DNA of 50,647 nucleotides, from assembly GCF_000308215.1 (NCBI RefSeq), contig NZ_CAJE01000006.1, positions 1 through 50,647 on the forward strand. The letters run 5' to 3'. Source of the DNA: Methanomassiliicoccus luminyensis B10 (GTDB lineage Archaea > Thermoplasmatota > Thermoplasmata > Methanomassiliicoccales > Methanomassiliicoccaceae). Below, piece by piece: positions 34,416 through 43,296 of this stretch (position 1 is its first letter; each line of letters begins with the position of its first letter). The notes beneath the pieces are model-generated. The model did not search any database and had not been told where the DNA came from. It worked only from the letters and a program-made list of their open reading frames with translations. The translations under genes were made by a program, and so were the position numbers.

Positions 34416-35458
34416 TCCTCCATCACCTCCTTCAGCTTCGTCAGCAGCAGCCGGTTCAGCTCCTCCGTTCCCACGGTGGTGCGGACGCAGTCCTCCAGCA
34501 GTCGGAGCTTGCCGAAGTCCCGGATCAGCACGCCCTTGGCGGCGAGGCGGGATACGAGATCGGAGGACGGCACCGGGCTCTTGAACAGGATGAAGTTGCT
34601 GGCAGAGGGGAACACCTTGAACCCCAGGGCGCGGAGGCCGTCGGACAAAGCGTCCCTCTGCTCGTTGACCAGCTTCACTCCCTCCTCGACGTACCGGGGG
34701 TTCTCCAGGGCGGCGATGGCGGCGGCCTCGCTGACCCTGTTGAGCGAATAAGGTATCTTGACCCTCTGCAGCTGATCGGCCATCTTGAGATTGGAGGCCA
34801 TGTAGCCGATCCTGAGGCCGGCGAGGCCGTAGGCCTTGGAGAAGGTCCTGGTAACGATGAGGTTCTCGTAATCATCCACCAGAGGCATGAAGCTCTCCTT
34901 GGCGAACTCGCCGTAGGCCTCGTCCACTACGACGGGACCGTCATGCTCTCGTATGACCTTCTCCACGTCGCGGTGGTCGAAGGTGTTGGCGGTGGGGTTG
35001 TTGGGAGTGCACAGGATGATGACCTTGCTCTTCTCCTTCAGCAGCGCGTCGGGGTCCAGCTCGAACCCGGGGGCCAGGTCCGCCGTGACCGATCTCCCGC
35101 CGTTGATCTTGACGAAGAAGCTGTGCAGCACGTAGGACGGGTATGGCGTCGCCACCGTTTCCCCCGGCTCCATGAACGACTTGAACACCACGTCCAGCAT
35201 CTCGTCAGAGCCGTTGCCGACCACGAAGTTGTCCTCGTGCAGGCCGTATTTCCGGGCCAGCGCCCTTCGAAGCCCGTCGGAATACGGGGCGGGGTACTGG
35301 TTCAGGTCCATTTCCCGGCACTTGTTCAGGACCTCGTCGAGGCAGGTGTTGGGGCCGAGGACGTTGATGGAGGTGTCCATGCGGATGGCCTTCACCTTGG
35401 GGTTGTAATATAGAGGAATATCCTTCAGCGATGCGCGGACCCAGCTGTCCTTCATCAT
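34409..35458 (-). CDS. hisC: Histidinol-phosphate aminotransferase
   Basis: PLP enzyme for histidine step 7. Seen: NQYPAPYSDGLRRALA, VGNGSDEMLDVVFKSF, TPNNPTANTFDHRDVEKV, VVDEAYGEF, and RTFSKAYGLAGLRIGYM with the PLP lysine. 349 residues, complete. Starts five bases after hisG. Distinct from the related CobD at 9819. Confidence 0.94.
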   Translation of the reverse strand: MMKDSWVRASLKDIPLYYNPKVKAIRMDTSINVLGPNTCLDEVLNKCREMDLNQYPAPYSDGLRRALARKYGLHEDNFVVGNGSDEMLDVVFKSFMEPGETVATPYPSYVLHSFFVKINGGRSVTADLAPGFELDPDALLKEKSKVIILCTPNNPTANTFDHRDVEKVIREHDGPVVVDEAYGEFAKESFMPLVDDYENLIVTRTFSKAYGLAGLRIGYMASNLKMADQLQRVKIPYSLNRVSEAAAIAALENPRYVEEGVKLVNEQRDALSDGLRALGFKVFPSASNFILFKSPVPSSDLVSRLAAKGVLIRDFGKLRLLEDCVRTTVGTEELNRLLLTKLKEVMEEW

Positions 35459-35463
35459 ATCAC

Positions 35464-36327
35464 CTACGGCACCATGCGGTCGATGGGCATGATGAGAATG
35501 CCCGTGGCCCCGAGCCGCTTGAGCTTGTTCACCGAATCATAGATCTTGGATTTGTCCACCACCACGTGGATCGCCACCACGTCATCCCGCCCCACGATGT
35601 TCATGATGGTGGGGCCGGCGATCCCGGGGAGGAACTTCCTGATGTCGTCGAGGGCGGTCACCGGCACGTCGGCCATGAGGTATTTCTTGTCCTCGGCGTC
35701 GGCCACGCTCCGGAGCGCGGAGGCGAGATCGCGCATCTCCTCGCCCTTTTCTTCCAGAGACCTCTTGGAGGCGATGACCACCGCCTCCGACTCGGCGATG
35801 ACGGCGATCTCCTTCAGGTGGTTGGTCTTAAGCGTACTTCCGCTGGACACCAGGTCCACGATGAGGTCCGCCACCCCCAGCCGGGGAGTGACCTCGGCCG
35901 CGCCGGATATGACGGTGATGTCCACCTTCTTGCCGAGCTTGGCGAAATACTTCCTGGCCATGTTGGGGAAGGAAGTGGCCACTAGGGCGCCGTCCGGGAC
36001 GTCCTCCGCCTCCTCCATCCCCGCTTCCTCGGGCACCGCCACGGAAAGGCGGCATCGCCCGAAGCCCATGTCCAGCATCACTTCCACGTCCAGCCCGGAC
36101 TCCAGCACCAGGTCCCTGCCGGTGATGCCCATGTCCACCGCGCCCTTGTGCACGAAACTTACGATGTCAGAGGCTCTCAGGAACATTACCGAGAAGTCCC
36201 CGTTCTTGACGGTGGCGTAGAGCTTGCGCTCGACCCCGTCCTCGATCTCCAAGCCCGCTTGCTTCAGGATCTGCAGCGATCTTTCGTTGAGCCGTCCCTT
36301 GTTCGGCACGGCCAGTTTGATGGACAT
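35464..36327 (-). CDS. hisG: ATP phosphoribosyltransferase (long form)
   Basis: First and feedback-controlled step of histidine synthesis. Seen: IKLAVPNKGRLNERSLQIL, DMGITGRDLVLESG, VATSFPNMARKYF, GAAEVTPRLGVADLIVDLVSSGSTL in parts, and a C-terminal regulatory ACT-like domain (PTIMNIVGRDDVVAIHVVV), so it is the self-contained HisG-L form. 287 residues from ATG 36327. TATA-like TTAATTATG at about 36370-36378 marks the operon promoter. First gene of the operon. Confidence 0.95.
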   Translation of the reverse strand: MSIKLAVPNKGRLNERSLQILKQAGLEIEDGVERKLYATVKNGDFSVMFLRASDIVSFVHKGAVDMGITGRDLVLESGLDVEVMLDMGFGRCRLSVAVPEEAGMEEAEDVPDGALVATSFPNMARKYFAKLGKKVDITVISGAAEVTPRLGVADLIVDLVSSGSTLKTNHLKEIAVIAESEAVVIASKRSLEEKGEEMRDLASALRSVADAEDKKYLMADVPVTALDDIRKFLPGIAGPTIMNIVGRDDVVAIHVVVDKSKIYDSVNKLKRLGATGILIMPIDRMVP

Positions 36328-36617
36328 TGCTTTTCCCTCTCGCTCGGCATGGTGATAACCGGACCCCATAATTAACATATGGGCAAAACTCGCCGTCCAC
36401 CCCGCTCTGGACGGCCCCGCCCCGGCGGTCTGGCTCGCGATCTCCTCCCCCTCTTTCCGCGCCGCGCGCCCAGATCTTGGCGGCCTCGGTCCGCTGTCAT
36501 TCCCAGCTGTCCCGCGTCAGGATGCGCTCCCTTCGAGGAAATTTCGGGCAAGCGCTTTAGTAACGCGCGGTCCAAGGAACGGTCCAAGGAAGCTAGGACA
36601 TCAAAGGAGGGTTCGAG

Positions 36618-37772
36618 ATGGGCGGAAGCGTCGAGCGGTTCAAGATCGAGGTGCCCCAGGAGGTGTTGGATGACCTATCAGAACGTCTTGGCAGGACCAG
36701 ATGGCCCGACGACCTGGAGGGGGCGGGATGGAAGTACGGGGCGAACCTGGAGTACATGAAGGACCTGGTGCGGTACTGGCGGGAAGAGTACGATTGGCGC
36801 AGGCATGAGGCCGAGATCAACGCCTTCGACCACTTCATGGCCGATGCTGGAGGGACCAGGGTGCATTTCATACATCAGAGAGGGAAGGGAGAGGGCAGCG
36901 TCCCTCTTCTGCTGGTACACGGGTGGCCCGATTCCTTCTATCGCTATCACAAGGTCATCCCCCTGCTGACCGGCCAGGCCGGGGCCCCCGGCGCTGCCTT
37001 CGATGTGGTGGTGCCGTCCATCCCCGGGTTCGGCTTCTCCGAGCGAAAGGCCCTCGCCCCGCGCGCCGCCGCCGAGCTGCTAAATGAACTGATGACCGAT
37101 GTCCTCGGGTACGATCGTTACATGGCCGCGGGCGGGGACATGGGAGCAATCATCGTCAGGTCGCTCTCGCTCGATCACTCCGACAGGCTGGTGGCCGCTC
37201 ACTATACGGATGTGGGCTACCCGGACGCTAGTACCGACTTCTCGTCCCTGTCGCCTGCTGAGAGGGAGTACTCCCAGTTCATCCAGGGGTGGTGGATGGA
37301 GCAGGGGGCTTTCAACATGGTCCAGTCCACCAAGCCCCAGAGCCTGGCGTACGGCCTGAGCGATTCGCCGGCGGGCCTGGCAGGGTGGCTCATCAACTTC
37401 TTCGCCATGATGGAGCCAGGGGAGGAGATAGAGAAGCGCATCCCCCGGGACGAGATCCTGACCAACATAATGATCTACTGGGTCACCGGGACCATCAACC
37501 CCTCGATGCGCATATATTACGAGGCCGCTCATGATCCCGGGCCGGCCAAAGGGCGCGGCGAGGTGCCGGCCGCGGTGGCACACGGGCCCATGGACGGCCC
37601 CCTTCCCAGGGAGTGGGCCGAGCGCAGGGTGAACCTGAAGCGCTTCACCGAGCTCCCCAGGGGCGGCCACTTCCTGGCCTGGGAGGAGCCTGAGCAGTTC
37701 GCCTGGGATGTGCGGGAGTCGGCGGAGACGATGGGGGCGAGGAAGATCATGGCCGGCCATGCCGGACGGTGA
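36618..37772 (+). CDS. Epoxide hydrolase (microsomal type, alpha/beta hydrolase)
   Basis: Opens epoxides with water. Residues 1 to about 100 form the epoxide-hydrolase N-terminal domain (RFKIEVPQEVLDDLSERL, WRRHEAEINAFDHF). The catalytic fold follows, with oxyanion motif HGWPDSFYRYHKVI, nucleophile Asp174 in GGDMGA, and His351 in GGHFLAWEEPEQFAWD. 384 residues, as in bacterial relatives. It has an excellent GGAGG ribosome-binding site. The family is common in bacteria and rare in methanogens, so transfer is likely (inference). It stands alone and divergent from the his operon. Confidence 0.88.
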   Translation: MGGSVERFKIEVPQEVLDDLSERLGRTRWPDDLEGAGWKYGANLEYMKDLVRYWREEYDWRRHEAEINAFDHFMADAGGTRVHFIHQRGKGEGSVPLLLVHGWPDSFYRYHKVIPLLTGQAGAPGAAFDVVVPSIPGFGFSERKALAPRAAAELLNELMTDVLGYDRYMAAGGDMGAIIVRSLSLDHSDRLVAAHYTDVGYPDASTDFSSLSPAEREYSQFIQGWWMEQGAFNMVQSTKPQSLAYGLSDSPAGLAGWLINFFAMMEPGEEIEKRIPRDEILTNIMIYWVTGTINPSMRIYYEAAHDPGPAKGRGEVPAAVAHGPMDGPLPREWAERRVNLKRFTELPRGGHFLAWEEPEQFAWDVRESAETMGARKIMAGHAGR

Positions 37773-37965
37773 GAGCGGCGGCCAGCGCCATCCTTGTTCC
37801 GGGGCGCCGTTGGACCCCGTCGCGATCGTATGATGGAAAAAGATCCGCCAGCAGCGGGCCGGCCGCCGGGCACGGTAGGAGGCCAGGCCCGGCCTTCTGA
37901 TTATCGAAGAATATACCAGAAATCTATAAAGCGTGAATAAGTCATATTCGGGCCTCGGGGATGCT

Positions 37966-39381
37966 TTGAAAGTTCTGTTAGCTACTCCGCCGTGGAAGTC
38001 CACCGAGTTGTGGCCGCCTCTGGGTCTGTTATATCTTGCCGGTTCCCTGAAAAGGTCCCGCGGCGACGAGGTAGTGGTGGTGGACGCCTTCTGCGAGAAC
38101 CTCACCAAGGAGGAGTTCCTCGACCGCGTGGAGAGGGAGCGGCCAGACATGCTGGGCATGAACTGCTCCACCCACACCTTCATCGCTACCATGGACGTGC
38201 TGCAGGAAGCTCACCGGAGGTTCCCGAGCATGCTCATCATCCTGGGCGGCTATCACGCCACCTTCGCGCCCAAGGAGATCCTCCGCGATTACCGCTTCAT
38301 CGACTATATCATCAAGGGGGAGGCCGAGTTCTCGCTCCCGAAGCTGCTGGACCATCTGGACAAGGGCACCGATCCGGCGGACGTCGAGGGCGTGGCGTAC
38401 CTCACCCCCGAGGGCGCGCTGGTGGAGAACCCTCTCTCCCTGGTGGAGGACCTCGACTCCCTGCCCTTCCCTGACCGCTCCCTGCTGGACAAGGTCAACT
38501 ACGGCTACTACTTCCAGGGGATACCGCTGACCTTCGGGAAGTTCACCACCATATCCACGTCCCGGGGCTGCCCCTTCTCCTGCTCCTATTGCTCCTGCGC
38601 CGCCTTCTCGGAGCGCAAATGGCGGCACCGCTCCGCCAAGAACGTGGTGGACGAGCTGGAGATGCTGTATGAGCAGGGGTACCGCGAGTGCGTGTTCGTG
38701 GACGACAATTTCACCCACAATGTGGCCAGGGTGGAGGAGATCTGCGGCCTCATCCGGCAGCGCGGCATCAAGATGAAGTTCTACTGCGAGGGGAGGGTCA
38801 GCCACTCGTCCCTGCCCATGTTCGAGCAGATGAAGGCGGCAGGGTTCAACGTCATCTACTTCGGAGCGGAGTCGGCGTCCCCCCACGTGCTGGAATATTA
38901 CAACAAGAAACAGACGGCCGAGAGGACCGCCGAGGCGGTGGCCAACGCCAAGAAGGCCGGCATGCTGGTGATATGCTCTTACATAATCGGGGCGCCGGTG
39001 GAATCGAAGGAGGACATCAAGGCGACCATACAGCTTTCCCAGTCCATGCGGCCCCATGGGGTCCAGTACAACATCCTCGACTATCTCCTCGGCACGCCGC
39101 TGTGGCACGACATGAGCGAGAAAGGAGTAGTGGGGGCGGAGGATTGGAAGACCAACCACCGCGTGTACGAGTATTTCCCGGAAAACGCCAGCAGGGAGGA
39201 TCTGGAATCGCTGGTGAACGAGGGTTATGGCTCCTTCATAGGCGCATGGAAGAGCATGGACGGGCTGCTGGAGCTCCTGCGCGTGATACTGGTCAACTCC
39301 ACCGCCCGGGAGGTAATATTCGGAAACCTCACCAACCCCGCCGCGCGCAAGGCCATCACCAACGGGATCAAGACATTTTGA
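37966..39381 (+). CDS. B12-binding radical SAM protein
   Basis: Cobalamin-binding domain (LKVLLATPPWKSTELWPPLG to about residue 130, with ILGGYHATFAPKEIL) followed by a radical SAM domain with CPFSCSYC (Cys202, 206 and 209), DDNFTHNVARVEEICGLI and FGAESASPHVLEYYNKK. Members act as methylases or in lipid and cofactor chemistry; the substrate cannot be told here. I start at TTG 37966. The GTG at 37933 lies only a few bases after the TATA box (TCTATAAAG) and would precede the transcript start. 471 residues. Confidence 0.88.
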   Translation: MKVLLATPPWKSTELWPPLGLLYLAGSLKRSRGDEVVVVDAFCENLTKEEFLDRVERERPDMLGMNCSTHTFIATMDVLQEAHRRFPSMLIILGGYHATFAPKEILRDYRFIDYIIKGEAEFSLPKLLDHLDKGTDPADVEGVAYLTPEGALVENPLSLVEDLDSLPFPDRSLLDKVNYGYYFQGIPLTFGKFTTISTSRGCPFSCSYCSCAAFSERKWRHRSAKNVVDELEMLYEQGYRECVFVDDNFTHNVARVEEICGLIRQRGIKMKFYCEGRVSHSSLPMFEQMKAAGFNVIYFGAESASPHVLEYYNKKQTAERTAEAVANAKKAGMLVICSYIIGAPVESKEDIKATIQLSQSMRPHGVQYNILDYLLGTPLWHDMSEKGVVGAEDWKTNHRVYEYFPENASREDLESLVNEGYGSFIGAWKSMDGLLELLRVILVNSTAREVIFGNLTNPAARKAITNGIKTF

Positions 39382-39396
39382 CGCCGGACCGGGACC

Positions 39397-39440
39397 GGCC
39401 CCGTGGGGGCGGGGAGGGGCACGGCCCCCGGCCTCTTTTT
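39397..39440 (+). terminator. GC-rich terminator after the radical SAM gene
   Basis: GGGGGC/GCCCCC with an outer GGCC/GGCC arm (four-base bulge), followed by CTCTTTTT. It starts 15 bases after the stop. Confidence 0.6.
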
Positions 39441-39505
39441 CTCATCTACCTCCATGGGTGAACTTGATGTTGCCCCAGCCCATTATGGGCCCAAGATAGG
39501 TGGGC

Positions 39506-39661
39506 ATGATGACGGCTGAGAAAGGGGATATCGAGCTCAAATGGACCACCAGATGCATCACCTGCAAGAACCGCGTCCGGTGCCTCAACGAGAAGGTGGA
39601 GCGAGGTTCAAAGAAATGCCTGAACCTCCTCCGCCTCCTGGAGAAGCAAAAGACGTCATGA
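39506..39661 (+). CDS. 51-residue four-cysteine protein
   Basis: A very short gene: MMTAEKGDIELKW, then CITCKNRVRC and, after a basic stretch, KKCLNLLRLLEKQ. The spacing C-x2-C-x5-C-x11-C suggests a small metal-binding (zinc) knuckle with a helical tail. AGGTGGG stands just before the ATGs at 39506/39509. The last six bases overlap the end of the convergent metallo-beta-lactamase gene. I do not recognise a family; it could be a small nucleic-acid-binding protein. Confidence 0.5.
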   Translation: MMTAEKGDIELKWTTRCITCKNRVRCLNEKVERGSKKCLNLLRLLEKQKTS

Positions 39662-40882
39662 GATGACCGCGCCGGCCACCGTGATCACGTAGGTACCGGC
39701 GAGGTCTGTCCGGACGATGGTGGCGCCGTGTGCGGTCAGGCGGTCCACTGCCTCCGCGTGGGGATGGCCGTAGGAGTTGCCGGCACCGACCTCGATGATC
39801 GCTATATCAGGAGTGACGGCGTTCAAGAACTCGTCGGAGCTGGAGTACCTCGAGCCATGGTGAGCGGCCTTAAGCACGTCGACGTCAAGATCGTATGAGT
39901 AGTGCTCCACCAGCCACGCCTCGACCTCGGCTCCGATGTCCCCGGTGAACAGGAAGGAGCGGGACTCCGCGGTCATGCGCACCACGATGCTGGCATCATT
40001 GGTGTCATCGGCCGCGGCGTTGATGGTCAGGAGCCTGAAGTCCTCGGTGACGCTTATGTTGAGGTAGTCGCCGGGGTCGAGGTCCTCGTCGGTGAAGATG
40101 GGGCAGCCCTCCGCCTGCGCCGCAGCCAGGAAGTCCCGGTAGGTAGTGGTGTTCTGGGCGGGCAGGGGGACCCCGGGATGGTAGACGCTCCGCACCTCCA
40201 GCTGCTCCAGGACCTCGTCCGCTCCGCCTATGTGGTCCGCGTCTGGGTGGGTGAGTATGAACGCATCCAGCGCTGTCACCGATCTGCCTTGCAGGTAGGA
40301 CAGCAGCGTCGAGTAGGACCTGGTGCCGGCGTCGATGAGGACGACCTTCCCGTCCGAGGTGGTGATCAGCTCGGCGTCGCCCTGGCCGACATCGATGAAG
40401 TCGACCCTAACGTTCTCCTGATAGCTGGTACCCTCGGGCAGAACGCGGAAGGTGAAGGTGACATTGCCGGCCGCGTGGCCTGGGTACGACATCTCCAGGT
40501 GCCATATGCCGGTCGCCAGCGGGCCGTCGGTATCCTGCACGGTGAGGTACTCCCCCTTGCTGACCGCGGAGTCGTTGTTGAGGTCGCGGAACAGCAGGTC
40601 TACGGTAGGAAGGACGTCCTCCATGAGGTAGGTGCCGTTCACCGGCCCCGCCGAGGAGGCGCCGCGGTCGCCGTGGCCCATGCCGGGGCCGTACAGCCGG
40701 AAGCTCAGGTCACCGACGCTCGGCTCCGGGGAGAGGTCCCCGAAGTAGATGCTCTGGGCGCTCTGGTTGACCCGAACGATGTCAGGAGCCGCCGGCGGAC
40801 CGTCCGGCGGGGAGCCCAAGGGGCCTCCCAGCCTGACGTACGCGAACGCGGCCGCGCACAGCAGCATCACTGCGAAAAGCAT
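39656..40882 (-). CDS. Secreted ComEC/Rec2-like metallo-beta-lactamase-fold hydrolase
   Basis: 408 residues: an N-terminal hydrophobic signal or anchor (FAVMLLCAAAFAYVRL), a strand-rich region with Asp-rich FRDLNNDSAVSKGEY, then the hydrolase domain: VDFIDVGQGDAELITTSDG, LTHPDADHIGGADEV, FLFTGDIG and KAAHHGSRYSSSDEF. This is the soluble hydrolase half of ComEC without its membrane channel. Such proteins may be nucleases acting on outside DNA. The frame extends upstream by a basic stretch (LKRGTRIVVA) without a usual start, so the mature N-terminus is uncertain. Confidence 0.85.
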   Translation of the reverse strand: MLFAVMLLCAAAFAYVRLGGPLGSPPDGPPAAPDIVRVNQSAQSIYFGDLSPEPSVGDLSFRLYGPGMGHGDRGASSAGPVNGTYLMEDVLPTVDLLFRDLNNDSAVSKGEYLTVQDTDGPLATGIWHLEMSYPGHAAGNVTFTFRVLPEGTSYQENVRVDFIDVGQGDAELITTSDGKVVLIDAGTRSYSTLLSYLQGRSVTALDAFILTHPDADHIGGADEVLEQLEVRSVYHPGVPLPAQNTTTYRDFLAAAQAEGCPIFTDEDLDPGDYLNISVTEDFRLLTINAAADDTNDASIVVRMTAESRSFLFTGDIGAEVEAWLVEHYSYDLDVDVLKAAHHGSRYSSSDEFLNAVTPDIAIIEVGAGNSYGHPHAEAVDRLTAHGATIVRTDLAGTYVITVAGAVIS

Positions 40883-40986
40883 CGCTACGACGATCCTAGT
40901 CCCTCTCTTCAGAGAACATCCCGCAGGCGCTCATGCCCTGCTGCGTCTTGAAGTTTTCCTGGGGTGAGAGCGGACCAGGCCCGGCA

Positions 40987-41715
40987 TCAGAGATCGGTGC
41001 TCAGCTCGATCTTGGCGATCTTGGACCTCTCGCACTCCATTCGCGTCAGGGGAGGGAGCTTGCCCTTCATGGCCATGAGGTCCCCTGCCACCACCAATGC
41101 GCCTTCCACGCCCGCTATGGCTGTGACATCATCGAGAGCGGCCCTTAAGCTCTCCTCCGACCTGACGGTCACAAGGTTCCCCAGGCGGGTGGCGCAGGCG
41201 TCCGCCAGGGTGACGTTGGCGGAGATCACCGTGGCCGCGTCGGCGACGCCGAAGGAGATGGATGGTCCGATGGTCGCCGACGAGGTGCACATGCCGAAGA
41301 CGCCCTCGCGAGGGGGCACAGCAAAGCCTATCCCCCTGACGTGTTCGCCGGCGTACAGGCCGATGCTGGCGCTCTCGTTCAAAAGCAGCGCGACGTCCCC
41401 GCCGTTGTCCACGATGGCCCGCTCCGCGCCGGCCTCGCACATATCCCGGACCGCTCTCTCGGCGATCGCGCCGGCCACGCTGGCCATGGGGCCGACCCCC
41501 GCGGACGCGGCCGCCTCGCACATTCTGACGATGAGGGGATCGGCGCCCTCCGGCGCGGGGTACGGCTCGAGGGTCAGCCGGAAAAGGGGGTCCTGCCGGA
41601 TGAACCGCTGTATGGTCTGCCTCGAGCGGAAGATGGACGCTTCGGCCACCGGGACGAACTGCTCGTCCGCGACGATGGTGACCGCGGTCTCCCCGACCTC
41701 GAAGTGCTTCCGCAT
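40987..41715 (-). CDS. UPF0280/COG2122 protein, sulfur transfer for homocysteine synthesis
   Basis: 242 residues of the ApbE-like UPF0280 family: RKHFEVGETAVTIVADEQF, GPMASVAGAIAERAV, ERAIVDNGGDVALLL and GMCTSSATIGPSISFG. In Methanosarcina the COG2122 protein has been linked to sulfide use for homocysteine and cysteine synthesis. Here it is the last gene of an asd-DUF39-NIL/ferredoxin-COG2122 run, which supports that role. Stop and start of the ferredoxin gene and this one overlap (TGATG). Confidence 0.85.
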   Translation of the reverse strand: MRKHFEVGETAVTIVADEQFVPVAEASIFRSRQTIQRFIRQDPLFRLTLEPYPAPEGADPLIVRMCEAAASAGVGPMASVAGAIAERAVRDMCEAGAERAIVDNGGDVALLLNESASIGLYAGEHVRGIGFAVPPREGVFGMCTSSATIGPSISFGVADAATVISANVTLADACATRLGNLVTVRSEESLRAALDDVTAIAGVEGALVVAGDLMAMKGKLPPLTRMECERSKIAKIELSTDL

Positions 41716-42119
41716 CAGACCTTTAGCCTCATGGCCCCCGGCGGGCAGGCGGTGATGCACATGCCGCAGGCGATGCACCGGTCCGAGCGGAACTCCACCT
41801 TCCAGGTGCCGCGGTCCAGCTCCATGGCCTCGGCGGGGCATATGGACACGCAGGCCCCGCAGTGAGTGCACCGGGTGTCGTCCTTGGTCACGAACTCGTT
41901 CAGCTCCCTGACTAGCACCCCCATGTCCTGGAGGTAGGCAACGCCCTTGCTGAGCTGGGCAGGGGTGCCCTCCACCTCGATCAGGAGCTGCCCCCCGTCC
42001 ACCTTCACCTCCGCCTTGAGGATATTGAACTTGAGGTCGAACTCCTTGACCAGGGCGTAGGCCACCGGCTCGTTCGCTTTCTCGGGGGTGAAGCGCAGCT
42101 CCACCTTCTTCTTGGGCAT
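41715..42119 (-). CDS. NIL-domain 2x[4Fe-4S] ferredoxin of the homocysteine pathway
   Basis: 134 residues. Residues 1 to about 75 form a NIL domain (KKVELRFTPEKANEPVAYAL, GGQLLIEVEG). Then come two [4Fe-4S] motifs, CTHCGACVSICP and CIACGMCITACPPGA. It matches the ferredoxin that partners the DUF39 protein in converting aspartate semialdehyde and sulfide to homocysteine, shown genetically in Methanosarcina acetivorans. Its ATG overlaps the DUF39 stop by one base (TAATG). Confidence 0.92.
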   Translation of the reverse strand: MPKKKVELRFTPEKANEPVAYALVKEFDLKFNILKAEVKVDGGQLLIEVEGTPAQLSKGVAYLQDMGVLVRELNEFVTKDDTRCTHCGACVSICPAEAMELDRGTWKVEFRSDRCIACGMCITACPPGAMRLKV

Positions 42120-43285
42120 TACAGCACCTCCTCTCGGGAGCGGACGTCCAGCGGCTTCTGGACCCGTTCCTTCGGCAGCACCTCCACCGGCGGGGTGAGG
42201 GTGAACTCCCTGTCCGCGATCATCTTCTTCAGCTTGTCGGCGATGATCCTGGCCTTGTAGTACGACGAGAGCGAGGAGGTCTTGACCTTCTTGCCGAAGA
42301 GGTCGACGTGCCCTGATCTCAGCTCGGCGTAGCTGACCTCGGCCATGGGCTTGCGGTTGCGGGACTGGATCGAGTAGTCCAGGACCGGCGCGAAGATCTT
42401 GTCGTCGGTGATCGACGCGGACCTCATGAGGTCCTCGTCCAGTATGGGGATGGGGACCCCGATGCCGATGCCCAGGGTGGTCCCGTAGCCGGTGAAGCTG
42501 AGGGCCCGCACGAACTCGTCGCTCATGCCGTTGAGGTCGCCGATCACCGCCAGCGCCCTGGCCGAGGAGGCCGGCACCCCGTTCCTCACCGGAACGTTGG
42601 TCTTGTACTGCGTCCCTTCCCATGCCACGTACCCGATGCCCCCGCCCAGGAAGATCCTGGTGCCCATGCCGATGGTGCGCAGCTGGGGGTCCTTGAGCAA
42701 GGGAGAGAGCTGGCCGGCGCTGCTGTACGTCACGTTGCCGTAGCTCGGCAGAAGCTCGCCCATGTAGGTGTACAGCGTCTTCTCCGACGAGTTGGTGGCA
42801 ACGCCGTAGTTCTGGTACATGTTCCTGGGATTATACATGTACGCCTGGTTCACCGTCTTCAGTGAGATGTAGGTGTCGATGTCCTTGCGGGGGTAGCAAT
42901 CAGTGCCGTACGCGGTGGCTCGCAGGTGCACCGCCTCCCCCTTGATCAGGGACTCGATGACATGCGCTCCCCCATAGTCCAGCTTCATGTCCTCTTTCAG
43001 CTCCGTCGCCCCGATGTACGCGTCGACGGCGGCCAGTCCGGTATAGGCCGGGACGTCGTTCAGCCACACCTTGGACATCTTGATCGGCGGCTCGGAGTGC
43101 CCGAAGTTGATGAACGCGCCGGAGGAGCACATGGCGCCGAAGGTGCCAGTGGTCACGACATCGACCTCCTTGGCCGCCTTCTCGACTCCCTTCTCCTCCA
43201 CCAAGCGGATGGCTTCTTCCGCCGTCAGAACTACGGCGTCGCCCTTCGCGATCTTGGCGTTTATCTCCTCATAGGTCCTCAGCAA
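42119..43285 (-). CDS. DUF39/COG1900 homocysteine biosynthesis protein
   Basis: 388 residues, DUF39 family: VDVVTTGTFGAMCSSGAFIN, GHSEPPIKMSKVWLND, ATAYGTDCYPRKDIDTYI, GMGTRIFLGGGIGYVAWEG. Two conserved-looking cysteines (AMCSS, TDCYP) may carry persulfide. In methanogens this protein, with the NIL-ferredoxin, makes homocysteine from aspartate semialdehyde and sulfide without O-acylhomoserine. No CBS domains at the C-terminus. Starts at TTG 43285 with GGTGAT upstream, 11 bases after asd, the gene for its probable substrate. Confidence 0.92.
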   Translation of the reverse strand: MLRTYEEINAKIAKGDAVVLTAEEAIRLVEEKGVEKAAKEVDVVTTGTFGAMCSSGAFINFGHSEPPIKMSKVWLNDVPAYTGLAAVDAYIGATELKEDMKLDYGGAHVIESLIKGEAVHLRATAYGTDCYPRKDIDTYISLKTVNQAYMYNPRNMYQNYGVATNSSEKTLYTYMGELLPSYGNVTYSSAGQLSPLLKDPQLRTIGMGTRIFLGGGIGYVAWEGTQYKTNVPVRNGVPASSARALAVIGDLNGMSDEFVRALSFTGYGTTLGIGIGVPIPILDEDLMRSASITDDKIFAPVLDYSIQSRNRKPMAEVSYAELRSGHVDLFGKKVKTSSLSSYYKARIIADKLKKMIADREFTLTPPVEVLPKERVQKPLDVRSREEVL

Positions 43286-43296
43286 CGTATCACCTT

